Shown piece by piece: positions 1 to 5,431 of a stretch of DNA of 6,327 bases. Within the stretch, counting starts at the first letter, position 1. Each line of letters starts with the position of its first letter. Position numbers and translations under genes: made by a program. This stretch comes from an uncultured bacterium. GTDB taxonomy: Bacteria; Cyanobacteriota; Vampirovibrionia; Gastranaerophilales; Gastranaerophilaceae. The stretch covers positions 1-6,327 of the forward strand of contig USJT01000069.1 of assembly GCA_900555175.1 (NCBI GenBank), read 5' to 3'. A model generated the notes under the pieces. The model had not been told where the DNA came from. It saw nothing but the letters and a program-made list of their open reading frames with translations, and made no database searches.

Positions 1-465
1 CCGCCAATAACATATAATAATATATATCAATATCAACCTTGCCAACTGCCATCAGGCAAAAGAAATTTTACAATCGTGGATAAGAATAAGGTCGACTGCT
101 TTGTATCTCAGAAAGAAGCAGCCCTTCCTTATCTTGCAAATATTCTATCTCACTCAAATGATGAAGCTCAAATTGTAGAAACACTCCACATAGTAAATGC
201 AATGCTTGATAACGGCGTTAAAGGGATTGATAAAATGTATCCGATTTTCTCAAGATTTAATAATACAAAATCCCCCAACATACAAACCTACCTTGCAGGG
301 ATTTACAGAAAAACCCAAGTCCCTGATGCATTCGGTCCTCTTGTAAAAATGTTAATTCAAAATTCTTTACATCCTCAAGCTTCAAATTTCGATCCTAATG
401 AAGAAATCGGAGGAGCAATCCTATCTTATATTTCACCCCGTTTTAGAAATCAGCCTCAGAAATAA
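1..465 (+). CDS. 3' part of a helical (HEAT-like) protein of unknown function, cut by the left edge
   Basis: The reading frame is open from base 1 to the TAA at 463-465, giving 154 visible residues and no stop upstream. A GTG at 76 could act as a start, but it has no ribosome binding site and the 25 codons before it read as ordinary protein (QYQPCQLPSGKRNF), so I treat the gene as running off the left edge. From about residue 37 onward the protein looks almost wholly alpha-helical, with repeated amphipathic segments such as ALPYLANILSHSNDEAQIVE and PDAFGPLVKMLIQNS. This resembles HEAT/armadillo-type repeats, which usually serve as protein-binding scaffolds. No catalytic motif is visible. It ends in a polar tail, PRFRNQPQK. 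The repeat assignment is inference from helix pattern; function and name are unknown. No clear hairpin terminator follows. Confidence 0.7.
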   Translation, partial: PPITYNNIYQYQPCQLPSGKRNFTIVDKNKVDCFVSQKEAALPYLANILSHSNDEAQIVETLHIVNAMLDNGVKGIDKMYPIFSRFNNTKSPNIQTYLAGIYRKTQVPDAFGPLVKMLIQNSLHPQASNFDPNEEIGGAILSYISPRFRNQPQK

Positions 466-533
466 CATGTTACAAAAACTTAACATGATTTCAAACATGA
501 TTAAAGTTTTAAAACTCATGTGTCGATAACATG
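464..533. repeat. Cluster of AACATG motifs upstream of the 382-residue gene
   Basis: AACATG occurs at 464-469, 482-487, 494-499 and 528-533, and CATGT (the inverse of ACATG) at 517-521. Two copies extend to AACATGATT (482-490 and 494-502), spaced 12 bp apart. The first copy lies within the 8-base palindrome AACATGTT (464-471), and a 12-base palindrome AGTTTTAAAACT lies at 505-516. The cluster fills the gap before the gene at 574, where a regulator would bind. Function is inferred from position only; AT-rich DNA yields some such repeats by chance. Confidence 0.4.
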
Positions 534-573
534 AATACTAGAACTAAGTAAAACGAAAGGAAGATCGACAGCA

Positions 574-1722
574 ATGGGAATGGCAGCATCACAAGCTAGA
601 TTTCTTGGACTGACAGCCAGAAAAACCAATGTTGAATTTGAAGGTCAACAGATTAACCAACAAAGAACAACATTGTCTAACCAGTCTGCTAACTACTACA
701 ACGATTTGTTGGGTATGTCAGTACCGGTTCCGCCGTCTGTCGATGATTACACTAAAACAGTGTACACTTTCGAAGATGGAGCTTTAACAAACCAAATTAC
801 AGCGATGATTGCACAAAATGACGGGACTTATACAGTCAGCTATTTAAGACAATGGACAGATGATTTTTCTGTTGTCAGTGCATCTACAAGTATTGTTAAC
901 GCTGATGAAAACAGATCCGTATTCAAAGTAGGCGCAACTACTCTTAGAAATATGAGTGATGCAATTACTTATAACATTGACGGCACAACAGCTTATTACA
1001 ATTCAAAAGATAAAAAATATTATGCAAACCCTGATTTTACAGGAGCAGCAATCGATACTGAAGGCAAAACAATTGCCCTTAACAGTGATGATGAATACTT
1101 GAAAACTTTATCAGCAGATCAAGTTTCACAACTACAAAAAGAAGAAGATGAATATATTGAATTACTAAATCAAAAATATGGAGCAAGTGACTACCTTGTA
1201 AGATATGTAAAAGATACAACAACAGGAGAATACAACCCATATTTCTATAAATTAACAGATTTGCAAAACGCAAACTATGATGACAACGGTAATTCTCAAT
1301 CAAATATTAACTGTTACACAATCGGTAGTGAAACAAAAACAGAAGAAGTAAAAGCTGCCCAAGGTTGCAAAATCGAAAAAGACAGTTCAGGACGTTATAT
1401 CAACATAACAATTCCTCAATACAACGATGACGGAACACCGATTGAAGATACAGGAGTAACTTATTCATTAACGACTTCAACAACAACAGATCAAGGTGCC
1501 TATGAAGATGCTATGAACCAATATGAATTTGAAAAATATGAATATGATCAAGCAATTCAAGACATCAACTCTAAAATAGAAATTATCCAATCACAAGATA
1601 AAAACCTTGAATTGAGATTGAAACAACTCGATACAGAACAAGATGCAATATCAACAGAAATGGATGCAGTTCAAAAAGTTATCGAAAAGAACACAGAATC
1701 TACATTCAAAACATTCGGATAA
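574..1722 (+). CDS. Conserved-looking protein of unknown function with helical ends and a beta-like centre
   Basis: This is a 382-residue protein with no recognised enzyme motif. Residues 1-50 form a helical, Gln/Asn-rich segment (MGMAASQARFLGLTARK, then GQQINQQRTTLSNQ). Residues 60-300 are Thr/Tyr/Asp-rich and look beta-rich. Residues 309-378 form a long charged helix with coiled-coil character (IQSQDKNLELRLKQLDTEQD, ending STFKTFG). Conserved helical ends bracketing a variable beta domain are the layout of flagellin, hook-type and related self-assembling surface proteins, but I see no signal peptide and no true flagellin signature, so the resemblance is architectural only. Two cysteines (C247, C265) could pair. 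The start at 574 follows AAAGGAAG (556-563); an ATG at 580, two codons in, is an alternative. I recall similar N-termini in uncharacterised Melainabacteria and Elusimicrobia proteins. It appears monocistronic, closed by the terminator at 1824-1855. Confidence 0.8.
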   Translation: MGMAASQARFLGLTARKTNVEFEGQQINQQRTTLSNQSANYYNDLLGMSVPVPPSVDDYTKTVYTFEDGALTNQITAMIAQNDGTYTVSYLRQWTDDFSVVSASTSIVNADENRSVFKVGATTLRNMSDAITYNIDGTTAYYNSKDKKYYANPDFTGAAIDTEGKTIALNSDDEYLKTLSADQVSQLQKEEDEYIELLNQKYGASDYLVRYVKDTTTGEYNPYFYKLTDLQNANYDDNGNSQSNINCYTIGSETKTEEVKAAQGCKIEKDSSGRYINITIPQYNDDGTPIEDTGVTYSLTTSTTTDQGAYEDAMNQYEFEKYEYDQAIQDINSKIEIIQSQDKNLELRLKQLDTEQDAISTEMDAVQKVIEKNTESTFKTFG

Positions 1723-1823
1723 TTCAAACTAATAAAACAAAACAAAAAAAACAAAACAACTAACCTAAAAAGATAAAATCTTATAAGAAAATTTTTCCTT
1801 TCCCTTTTTCCTATTGATTTTCC

Positions 1824-1855
1824 AACGACAAGCACAAAGTTTGTCGTTTTTCTTT
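1824..1855 (+). terminator. Intrinsic terminator after the 382-residue gene
   Basis: AACGACAA (1824-1831) pairs perfectly with TTGTCGTT (1841-1848) across a 9-base loop, and the stem runs directly into a T-rich tract (TTTTTCTTT). This is the shape of a Rho-independent terminator. It lies about 100 bases past the stop at 1722 and just before the next gene, so it separates the two transcription units. Confidence 0.7.
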
Positions 1856-1872
1856 ATTCTGAGATAATTTTA

Positions 1873-1881
1873 TGTTAATAT
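1873..1881 (+). promoter_or_regulatory. Possible extended -10 promoter placing transcription start at the synthase ATG
   Basis: TGTTAATAT fits an extended -10 element (TGn followed by TAATAT). No good -35 is visible (TTTATT at 1853-1858 is weak). A transcript would begin about 7 bases downstream, at or beside the ATG at 1889, so the message could be leaderless. This matches the absence of any purine-rich ribosome binding site there. The call is weak because AT-rich DNA makes such elements common. Confidence 0.3.
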
Positions 1882-1888
1882 AAATTAT

Positions 1889-2743
1889 ATGAATTTTAGC
1901 GATGAATATTCAAAAATCTTGGGGCTTGTTAAAGAAGAAATAAATAAAGTTTCAGACGGTTTAACTCTTGGAATAAACATTCAAGAGCCTCTGAAATCAA
2001 AACTTTTCGATATCTTAAATGCACCCTCAAAACACATAAGACCGCTTCTGACTTTTTTATATTTGAAAGCCTCAAATATTGAAATTGACGAGCAACAAAT
2101 TCACCTTCAAACAGCAATAGAACTTGTTCATAATGCATCACTAATTCACGATGACGTTATTGACGAAAGCTTGGAAAGACGAAATACAAAAACAATAAAT
2201 AATGAATTTGACAACAAATTTGCAGTAATAACAGGCGATTATTTAATATCAGTAGCTTTAAAAAGCATAACGAAATTTAACTCAATTCCACTCATAGAAA
2301 TGTTTTCTGACACACTCGATGCTATGACGAACGGGGAAATTAATCAACGCCTAAACAAATTTAAAATTCCAACAATAGAAGAATATCTAAAAAAAACAGA
2401 ACAAAAAACCGCAAAACTATTCGAAACAGCGCTATGTGGCAGTCTGCTAATTGCGAAATCAGATAAAAACGGGAAAGAATTTGCCGGAAACTTTGGTATA
2501 GCTTTTCAAATAAGAGATGATATCATTAATTTGAAAACAACTAAATCTGATATTGAAGAAGGAATATACAATGCACCGATAATTTTTGCAGGTGATATAA
2601 AAAATTATGGAAATGGGATTGAAAAAGCCCGTATTTTGTTAAATAATTACATTGATAAAGCATTACAAGAAATAAATAATTTAGAAAATAATAAATATAA
2701 AACAGCATTGAAAGAGCTTTTAGGACTTATAGCAAATGAATAA
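1889..2743 (+). CDS. Trans-type polyprenyl diphosphate synthase (IspA/IspB superfamily)
   Basis: This 284-residue protein belongs to the all-helical isoprenyl synthases that add isopentenyl diphosphate units to an allylic primer in the cytoplasm, making chains for quinones, carriers or other lipids. Visible motifs are SKHIRP (47-52, a variant of GKRxRP), the first Asp-rich motif HDDVID (87-92) followed by RR (97-98), GDYL (116-119), the KT pair (173-174), and FQIRDD (206-211) in the second Asp-rich region. Oddities: the second motif reads DDIIN, so its last Asp is Asn (N214), and the following loop has EEGIYNAP where the family usually has a Lys (EGKxTxP). It is shorter than the usual 300-330 residues. 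Product chain length cannot be read from this sequence. The start has no ribosome binding site. The gene overlaps signal peptidase I by 8 bases, implying an operon. Confidence 0.88.
   Translation: MNFSDEYSKILGLVKEEINKVSDGLTLGINIQEPLKSKLFDILNAPSKHIRPLLTFLYLKASNIEIDEQQIHLQTAIELVHNASLIHDDVIDESLERRNTKTINNEFDNKFAVITGDYLISVALKSITKFNSIPLIEMFSDTLDAMTNGEINQRLNKFKIPTIEEYLKKTEQKTAKLFETALCGSLLIAKSDKNGKEFAGNFGIAFQIRDDIINLKTTKSDIEEGIYNAPIIFAGDIKNYGNGIEKARILLNNYIDKALQEINNLENNKYKTALKELLGLIANE
2722..2725 (+). promoter_or_regulatory. Ribosome binding site for signal peptidase I inside the upstream gene
   Basis: AGGA lies 10 bases before the ATG at 2736, inside the end of the polyprenyl synthase coding sequence. 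It supports the overlapping start and suggests translational coupling of the two genes. Confidence 0.6.
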
Positions 2744-3383
2744 AATCAAAGAACTAATAAATAAGATAAAAGAGAATTACCTGAAAATTAACCCTTCAGT
2801 ACGAGAAATAATCGAAACCGTAGTCTTTGTAGTCGTAATGGTAATTATAATAAGATTTTTTATAGGAGAAATTCGATGGATTCCTTCAGCTTCAATGCGT
2901 CCAACCTTAATTGAAGGCGACAGAATTGTAGTTGAAAGATTTTCAAGATTTTACACAACCCCAAAACGCGGAGACATTATGGTATTTTACCCGCCTTTTG
3001 AACAGTTAAAAAATACTCCTTGGAAAGTCTTTTCACGTCTTACAGGCTTTTTCTGCAAAGATGTAGCATATATAAAACGTGTAATCGGAATGCCGGGTGA
3101 TAAATTTGAAATAAAAACTGATAAAAACGGCAAAAGTACAGTTTACATAAATGACAAACCTTTAAATGAACCATACATAAGCAGTCAATATTACGATAAA
3201 CCATGCACTCAAGATATGATTTGCGGACCTATTGTAATTCCTGAACATCAATATCTTATGATGGGTGATAACAGAGGCAACTCGTTTGATAGCAGATGGT
3301 GGGGATTTTTACCTGAAGACAGATTTATCGGCAGAGCCGTAATCCTTTTCTGGCCATTCAACAGAGTAAAAATATTTAAGTAA
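2736..3383 (+). CDS. lepB: Signal peptidase I (type I leader peptidase, S26 family)
   Basis: This 215-residue membrane protease cleaves signal peptides from exported proteins on the outer face of the cytoplasmic membrane, using a Ser/Lys dyad. A short basic N-terminus (1-25) leads into one transmembrane helix (about 27-45, VVFVVVMVIIIRFFIG). Box B is PSASMRPTL with the nucleophile Ser53. The box containing the general base reads YIKRVIGMPGD with Lys114. Box E, GDNRGNSFDSRWWG (177-190), is nearly canonical. Length and the single membrane span match the short Gram-positive/cyanobacterial forms rather than the two-span E. coli enzyme. It overlaps the 3' end of the polyprenyl synthase gene by 8 bases, so both are probably made from one message. 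It converges with the minus-strand gene starting at 3794, with only 24 bases between the stop codons and no obvious terminator hairpin. Confidence 0.96.
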   Translation: MNKIKELINKIKENYLKINPSVREIIETVVFVVVMVIIIRFFIGEIRWIPSASMRPTLIEGDRIVVERFSRFYTTPKRGDIMVFYPPFEQLKNTPWKVFSRLTGFFCKDVAYIKRVIGMPGDKFEIKTDKNGKSTVYINDKPLNEPYISSQYYDKPCTQDMICGPIVIPEHQYLMMGDNRGNSFDSRWWGFLPEDRFIGRAVILFWPFNRVKIFK

Positions 3384-3407
3384 AATCTAAAACTTATATG
3401 CAAAAAA

Positions 3408-3794
3408 TTACATCAACATGTGATAATATTTCATGTAATCAGCCATGATCTGAGAACTTGTAGCATTAGCAACAGTTGCTTTTAATTCTTGATTTCTATC
3501 AGTTTCAGAAGATTTTTGCACTTTTTCAGTTTCTTTATTATCAGGAGCATTTTGCTGAATTTTTTCCTGCTCCTGAACTTGAGCCGCATACTCCTCAACA
3601 GCAGCTTGAATTTCCTGCATTCTTGCTTTATCACCTGCATAAGTCCCGGTAGATTGAATACCGTTATCCTGAAACTCCTGCAAAATCTGCGCCCACTCAT
3701 TATAATTAGTAATAGATGTACCTTGAGCTTGAGCCGCAGCTTGAGCTTTTCTTAATTCGTCTTCAGATTCTATACCGTCAACTCTGATTGCCAT
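3408..3794 (-). CDS. Small Ala/Gln-rich protein of unknown function
   Basis: This is a 128-residue, hydrophilic, strongly helical protein with no signal peptide or membrane segment. The N-terminus reads MAIRVDGIESEDELRKAQ. Residues 17-25 are Ala/Gln-rich (QAAAQAQGT). Residues 57-82 (ARMQEIQAAVEEYAAQVQEQ) are suited to a coiled coil. A polar, probably disordered stretch (83-105, rich in Lys, Glu, Asn) precedes a distinctive Met/Tyr-rich end, MADYMKYYHMLM. The start is secure: AAGGAGA lies 6 bases upstream. I recall similar short proteins in Gastranaerophilales genomes but know no function. It lies downstream of the XRE regulator on the same strand (99 bases apart), and its upstream region carries a 13-bp perfect inverted repeat, so it may be separately controlled. 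Confidence 0.8.
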   Translation of the reverse strand: MAIRVDGIESEDELRKAQAAAQAQGTSITNYNEWAQILQEFQDNGIQSTGTYAGDKARMQEIQAAVEEYAAQVQEQEKIQQNAPDNKETEKVQKSSETDRNQELKATVANATSSQIMADYMKYYHMLM

Positions 3795-3800
3795 AGCACA

Positions 3801-3807
3801 TCTCCTT
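3801..3807 (-). promoter_or_regulatory. Strong ribosome binding site of the 128-residue gene, touching an inverted repeat
   Basis: Read on the minus strand this is AAGGAGA, 6 bases before the ATG at 3794. Its first three bases (AAG) are the last three bases of the inverted repeat at 3805-3838, so a hairpin there would partly cover it. Confidence 0.75.
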
Positions 3808-3838
3808 AATATATATAATTCTCTCTATATATATTAAG
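3805..3838 (-). repeat. 13-bp perfect inverted repeat in the leader or promoter of the 128-residue gene
   Basis: CTTAATATATATA (3805-3817) and TATATATATTAAG (3826-3838) are exact reverse complements around an 8-base centre (ATTCTCTC). One arm merges with the ribosome binding site. A TATACT -10-like element on the minus strand (3842 to 3837) overlaps the other arm, so the repeat could be an operator at the promoter or, if transcription starts further upstream, an AU-rich hairpin in the message. Sequence alone does not decide between these. Confidence 0.6.
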
Positions 3839-3893
3839 TATATTATTCCCAGCCGATTTCAGAAAATCATTTATTTGTAAAAAAAGTTAACAA

Positions 3894-4112
3894 TTAAAGT
3901 TTAAAATTTAACAACTCAGAGATTGTCATATTTAAAGCTTCAGCAATCTGTAAAAGATTAGTATATCTGATATCAGCATTTCCCCGTTCAATTTCACTAA
4001 TTGTTCTTCTTGATACCATAGATTTCTCTTCTAAGGCTTCTTGACTTAAACCGTTTCTTAATCTTTCATATCTGATTTTTTGCCCTAATTTGAGCAATCT
4101 TTCGTCTTTCAT
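3894..4112 (-). CDS. Solo XRE-family helix-turn-helix transcription regulator
   Basis: This 72-residue protein is a single Cro/C1-type DNA-binding domain with almost nothing else. Helix 1 covers LLKLGQKIRYERLRN (6-20). The helix-turn-helix lies at GLSQEALEEKSMVSRRTIS (21-39), with the recognition helix at about 34-41 followed by the typical EIERG (40-44). The end, LLQIAEALNMTISELLNF, is the usual fourth and fifth helix. Such small regulators bind palindromes as dimers and often repress their own promoter. The start has AGGA 7 bases upstream on the minus strand. The gene is divergent from the pseudopilin at 4216, with 103 bases between the starts, and a palindrome at 4167-4182 is a natural candidate site. 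Control of the pilin is inference from this layout. A toxin partner is not obvious: the neighbouring 128-residue protein does not resemble a HipA, HigB or RelE toxin. Confidence 0.9.
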   Translation of the reverse strand: MKDERLLKLGQKIRYERLRNGLSQEALEEKSMVSRRTISEIERGNADIRYTNLLQIAEALNMTISELLNFKL

Positions 4113-4129
4113 ATATAAATCCTATACTA

Positions 4130-4158
4130 TTGACAAGAATATAAAAATGTTAAATAAT
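4130..4158 (+). promoter_or_regulatory. Sigma70-type promoter for the pseudopilin gene
   Basis: A perfect -35 TTGACA (4130-4135), a 17-base spacer and AATAAT (4153-4158, five of six consensus bases) predict transcription from about 4165, giving a leader of about 50 bases before the ATG at 4216. Confidence 0.6.
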
Positions 4159-4166
4159 GTATTTAT

Positions 4167-4182
4167 GAACATTATTATGTTC
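4167..4182. promoter_or_regulatory. Candidate operator palindrome between the XRE regulator and the pseudopilin
   Basis: GAACATTATTATGTTC has 6-bp perfect arms (GAACAT/ATGTTC) around TATT. It overlaps a second inverted repeat, AATAATGT (4153-4160) with ACATTATT (4170-4177), which includes the -10 element. A dimer bound here would block the promoter at 4130-4158. Binding by the adjacent XRE protein is inferred from position. Confidence 0.45.
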
Positions 4183-4203
4183 AAAAATGTTGTATTATTC
4201 ATC

Positions 4204-4208
4204 GGAGG
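4204..4208 (+). promoter_or_regulatory. Ribosome binding site fixing the pseudopilin start at 4216
   Basis: GGAGG lies 7 bases before the ATG at 4216. It rules in this start over an in-frame ATG at 4090, which would add 42 residues ahead of the prepilin leader, overlap the divergent XRE gene and lie upstream of the promoter. Confidence 0.85.
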
Positions 4209-4215
4209 AAAGAGT

Positions 4216-4899
4216 ATGAAAAATGGCTTTACATTAGCAGAAGTACTAATAACCTTAGGCATCTTAGGAGTAGTTGTAGCTATGACAATGCCGTCTTTAA
4301 TTCAAAACTACAGAAAAACAGAATATTCCTCAAGGTTAAAGAAATTCTATTCAATGATGGAGCAGGCAATAATAATGTCAGAATTAGACAACGGCCAAAT
4401 ATCAGATTGGGTAAGAAGTGGTGATTCGCAACTGGATGAAGATGGAGATTATGATTTTGAAGCAAACGGGAAAATAACAAAAGAATTCTTTACACGATAT
4501 CTTGCTCCATATTTTAAATATACAAATATTACAGATGGCAAAAATCTGATTGATGAAAACAACGAAAAAACAGGAGAATACACAACAATACATCTCGTAG
4601 ATGGAAGTACAATTAGTTTATTCAATGGCTCTTGCATTGATGTTATATTTGATACAAACGGGAATGTTCCACCTAATGAATATGCTAGAGACCAATTCCG
4701 TTTTCTCTTTTGCTTAAATAAAACAGACCAAATTGGGCTTTGTGGGAAGGAAAATAAAGTATTTTGCACATACGGATTAAATAACACAAGTTCAAGATCA
4801 ACAATTTTGAACACATGCAAAACGAATACAGCATATTGTAGCAGACTTTTACAAATTGACGGTTGGGAATTTAAAAAAGATTACCCTCATAGATTGTAA
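4216..4899 (+). CDS. Type IV pilin/type II secretion-like pseudopilin with six cysteines
   Basis: The 227-residue precursor starts MKNG|FTLAE, a textbook class III prepilin leader: prepilin peptidase should cut after Gly4, leaving methylatable Phe5 and the Glu at mature position 5 (E9). Residues 5-28 form the hydrophobic helix (LAEVLITLGILGVVVAMTMP) that anchors the subunit in the membrane and packs the filament core; an amphipathic helix follows to about 55. The globular part has DTNGNVPPNEYARDQFRF (146-163), recalling the Asp/Asn-rich loop of calcium-binding GspG-type pseudopilins, and six Cys (140, 166, 176, 184, 201, 208), allowing up to three disulfides. It ends GWEFKKDYPHRL. The stand-alone gene, with no assembly ATPase or platform protein nearby, fits a dispersed minor pilin served by machinery elsewhere. 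Antisense frames across it are shadows. The cargo or filament it joins cannot be told from sequence. Confidence 0.92.
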   Translation: MKNGFTLAEVLITLGILGVVVAMTMPSLIQNYRKTEYSSRLKKFYSMMEQAIIMSELDNGQISDWVRSGDSQLDEDGDYDFEANGKITKEFFTRYLAPYFKYTNITDGKNLIDENNEKTGEYTTIHLVDGSTISLFNGSCIDVIFDTNGNVPPNEYARDQFRFLFCLNKTDQIGLCGKENKVFCTYGLNNTSSRSTILNTCKTNTAYCSRLLQIDGWEFKKDYPHRL

Positions 4900-5090
4900 A
4901 TAAAATATTTATTATTTTGTTTAATTAAAAATATAAATAATTAAAAATATTAAGAAAAATTTACAAAACTGTGAAAAGTTGCTTAAATAAACATTTTTTA
5001 AGATTCAAGTAAATATTGTTAGTGTGCCATTATTATAAAAACAACTATATTTTTTCTAATATTTTTGCTTTAAAAACATGTTCAAACCCC

Positions 5091-5118
5091 TTGCAAACAA
5101 ATATTTTACAAGTATGAT
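5091..5118 (+). promoter_or_regulatory. Candidate promoter of the infA-rpmJ-rpsM-rpsK operon
   Basis: TTGCAA (5091-5096), a 16-base spacer and TATGAT (5113-5118) resemble a sigma70 promoter with a start near 5125, about 50 bases before infA. The perfect -10 TATAAT at 5143-5148 is an alternative or second promoter, although its -35 is poor. Confidence 0.5.
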
Positions 5119-5142
5119 TAAGATAACGCCTTAGAATAGGTG

Positions 5143-5148
5143 TATAAT
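5143..5148 (+). promoter_or_regulatory. Second candidate -10 element for the infA operon
   Basis: A perfect TATAAT lies 25 bases before the infA ATG. The -35 position holds AAGATA, a poor match, so it would need an activator or act weakly. A start near 5155 would leave a leader of about 20 bases that still contains AAAGGA. Confidence 0.4.
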
Positions 5149-5173
5149 GTACAGCCGAATTTGAAAGGACAAT

Positions 5174-5389
5174 ATGTCAAAAGACGTAATTGAATTAGAA
5201 GGTACAATTTTAGAAGCTATGCCGAATGCAATGTTCAGAGTAAAGCTTGAAAATGACCACGAAATACTTGCTCACATTTCAGGCAAAATCAGAAAAAATT
5301 TCATCAGAATTTTACCCGGAGACAAAGTAAAAGTTGAAATGACACCATACGACTTGAGCCGTGGAAGAATTACCTTCAGACTTAAATAA
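5174..5389 (+). CDS. infA: Translation initiation factor IF-1
   Basis: This 71-residue protein is a single S1-type OB fold that binds the A site of the 30S subunit during initiation, together with IF-2 and IF-3. It matches the family nearly end to end: [20 protein letters not shown], then [20 protein letters not shown], and the closing [11 protein letters not shown]. Length equals the usual 71-72 residues. The start at 5174 follows AAAGGA (5164-5169) with 4 bases between. It heads a translation operon with rpmJ 42 bases downstream, the usual order in bacteria. The common upstream neighbours secY, adk and map are not present: a pseudopilin gene sits there instead, which suggests local rearrangement or a split of the spc cluster, with infA supplied by its own promoters. 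Confidence 0.98.
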   Translation: MSKDVIELEGTILEAMPNAMFRVKLENDHEILAHISGKIRKNFIRILPGDKVKVEMTPYDLSRGRITFRLK

Positions 5390-5431
5390 ATAAAAATCTC
5401 ACGTACAAACACAATATAAAGGAAGAAAAAA

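Larger units (their letters stand above)
4900..5173. other. AT-rich intergenic region between the pseudopilin and infA
   Basis: These 274 bases hold no convincing gene. Close to the pilin stop, TAATTAAAAATAT occurs twice (4922-4934 and 4938-4950) with a 16-bp period. A weak inverted repeat CTTAAA/TTTAAG lies at 4982-5002 without a T-tract. The last 85 bases hold the promoter candidates for the infA operon. I see no clear terminator for the pilin gene. Confidence 0.6.

Noticed and set aside
3408..3438. TTACAT/ATGTAA inverted repeat as a bidirectional terminator between lepB and the minus-strand gene
   Set aside because: It has a short 6-bp AT-rich stem, a long loop, no T-run on either strand, and lies within the coding end of the minus-strand gene.
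3489..3755. An 88-codon plus-strand frame opposite the 128-residue gene
   Set aside because: The Leu/Phe/Ser-rich translation is typical of an antisense shadow of an Ala/Gln/Lys-rich gene, and there is no ribosome binding site.
4167..4182. GAACATTATTATGTTC as an SOS (LexA) box
   Set aside because: The Gram-positive-type box needs GAAC-N4-GTTC. Here the half sites are 8 bases apart, and the neighbour is an XRE gene, not lexA or a repair gene.
4090..4215. A longer pseudopilin start at 4090, adding 42 residues
   Set aside because: It would overlap the divergent XRE gene, precede the TTGACA promoter, and put residues ahead of the prepilin leader. GGAGG at 4204-4208 clearly marks 4216.
4449..4820. 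A 123-codon open frame on the minus strand across the pseudopilin
   Set aside because: It lies wholly inside a well-supported gene, has no ribosome binding site, and has an unconvincing composition.
4922..4950. Two adjacent copies of TAATTAAAAATAT as a functional repeat
   Set aside because: Only two copies in very AT-rich DNA; probably slippage or chance. It is noted in the intergenic entry but not claimed as a system.
4982..5002. CTTAAA/TTTAAG hairpin as a pilin terminator
   Set aside because: It has six A/T-heavy pairs with no T-run afterward, too weak to call.
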